This document shows positions 7,264 to 7,335 of a DNA stretch of 7,335 bases, piece by piece. Positions within the stretch are counted from its first letter, which is position 1. Each line of letters opens with the position of its first letter. The notes below the pieces were generated by a model. It saw nothing but the letters and a program-made list of their open reading frames with translations, was not told the origin of the DNA and ran no database searches. Source of the stretch: Akkermansia muciniphila (GTDB lineage: Bacteria > Pseudomonadota > Gammaproteobacteria > Burkholderiales > Burkholderiaceae_C); contig CALPVM020000111.1 of the NCBI GenBank assembly GCA_943327015.2, positions 1 to 7,335 on the forward strand, given 5' to 3'. The position numbers and the translations under genes were made by a program.

Positions 7264-7335
7264 ATGACTTCACCCGCCCACCCTGAAAGCTACCCACAGC
7301 GCATTCTGCTGGCTATTGGCGGAATGACGCCTCAG
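7264..7335 (+). CDS. N-terminus of a probable CRISPR-associated NE0113-family protein (Csm6-type ring nuclease), cut by the right edge
   Basis: An open frame starts at ATG 7264 and runs off the window after 24 codons. After a short polar lead it reads YPQRILLAIGGMTPQ (residues 10-24). From memory, NE0113-family CRISPR proteins (TIGR02584, PF09623) begin with a Y-P-x-R-I-L-L-x-x-x-G-[LM]-[ST]-P-Q pattern, the first strand and turn of a CARF-like nucleotide-binding fold, usually followed by VVTETLYAL. The fit is good apart from Gly where Thr or Ser is usual just before G-M. These proteins are accessory to type III CRISPR-Cas systems and bind, or are thought to cleave, cyclic oligoadenylate signals. 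The family is named for a Nitrosomonas europaea protein, which suits a beta-proteobacterial host. No strong Shine-Dalgarno precedes the ATG. With so little sequence the call is tentative; another protein with an N-terminal Rossmann-like strand remains possible. Confidence 0.55.
   Translation, partial: MTSPAHPESYPQRILLAIGGMTPQ

Noticed and set aside
6391..7335. trhO as part of the candidate CRISPR-associated locus
   Set aside because: TrhO is a widespread housekeeping tRNA modification enzyme, and its proximity to the right-edge gene needs no functional link.

Overview
The window looks like core chromosome of a betaproteobacterium, most likely Burkholderiales or a relative. This rests on family recognition: DnaE begins FVHLRLHSEFSIVDGTNRID and YebC carries YEGYGIGGAA, both forms I associate with that class. 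Base composition is near balanced by eye. Without database searches the taxonomy is an inference.

Layout, left to right: the 5' part of purD (minus strand, cut by the left edge); yebC (minus, GTG start), whose stop codon overlaps the purD start in ATGA; a 58-bp divergent promoter region; a YjgR/DUF853 HerA-like ATPase gene (plus); a 7-bp convergent gap; dnaE, the replicative DNA polymerase III alpha subunit (minus); a 40-bp divergent gap; trhO, a rhodanese-domain tRNA uridine hydroxylase (plus, GTG start); a 138-bp intergenic stretch with a perfect DnaA-box 9-mer; and the first 24 codons of a further plus-strand gene, cut by the right edge.

Most of the window is housekeeping: purine synthesis (PurD), help for translation or regulation (YebC), replication (DnaE) and tRNA wobble modification (TrhO). 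The ATPase is a widespread family of poorly known function. Genes are packed tightly, with one 4-bp overlap and no convincing intrinsic terminator.

The most interesting signal is at the right edge. The partial reading frame contains YPQRILLAIGGMTPQ, which resembles the start of the NE0113 family of CRISPR-associated proteins (TIGR02584/PF09623, the Csm6-type ring nuclease annotation), typically seen beside type III CRISPR-Cas loci. If correct, the window ends at the border between core chromosome and a CRISPR-Cas locus. The call rests on about 15 residues. No CRISPR repeats or other cas genes are visible here.
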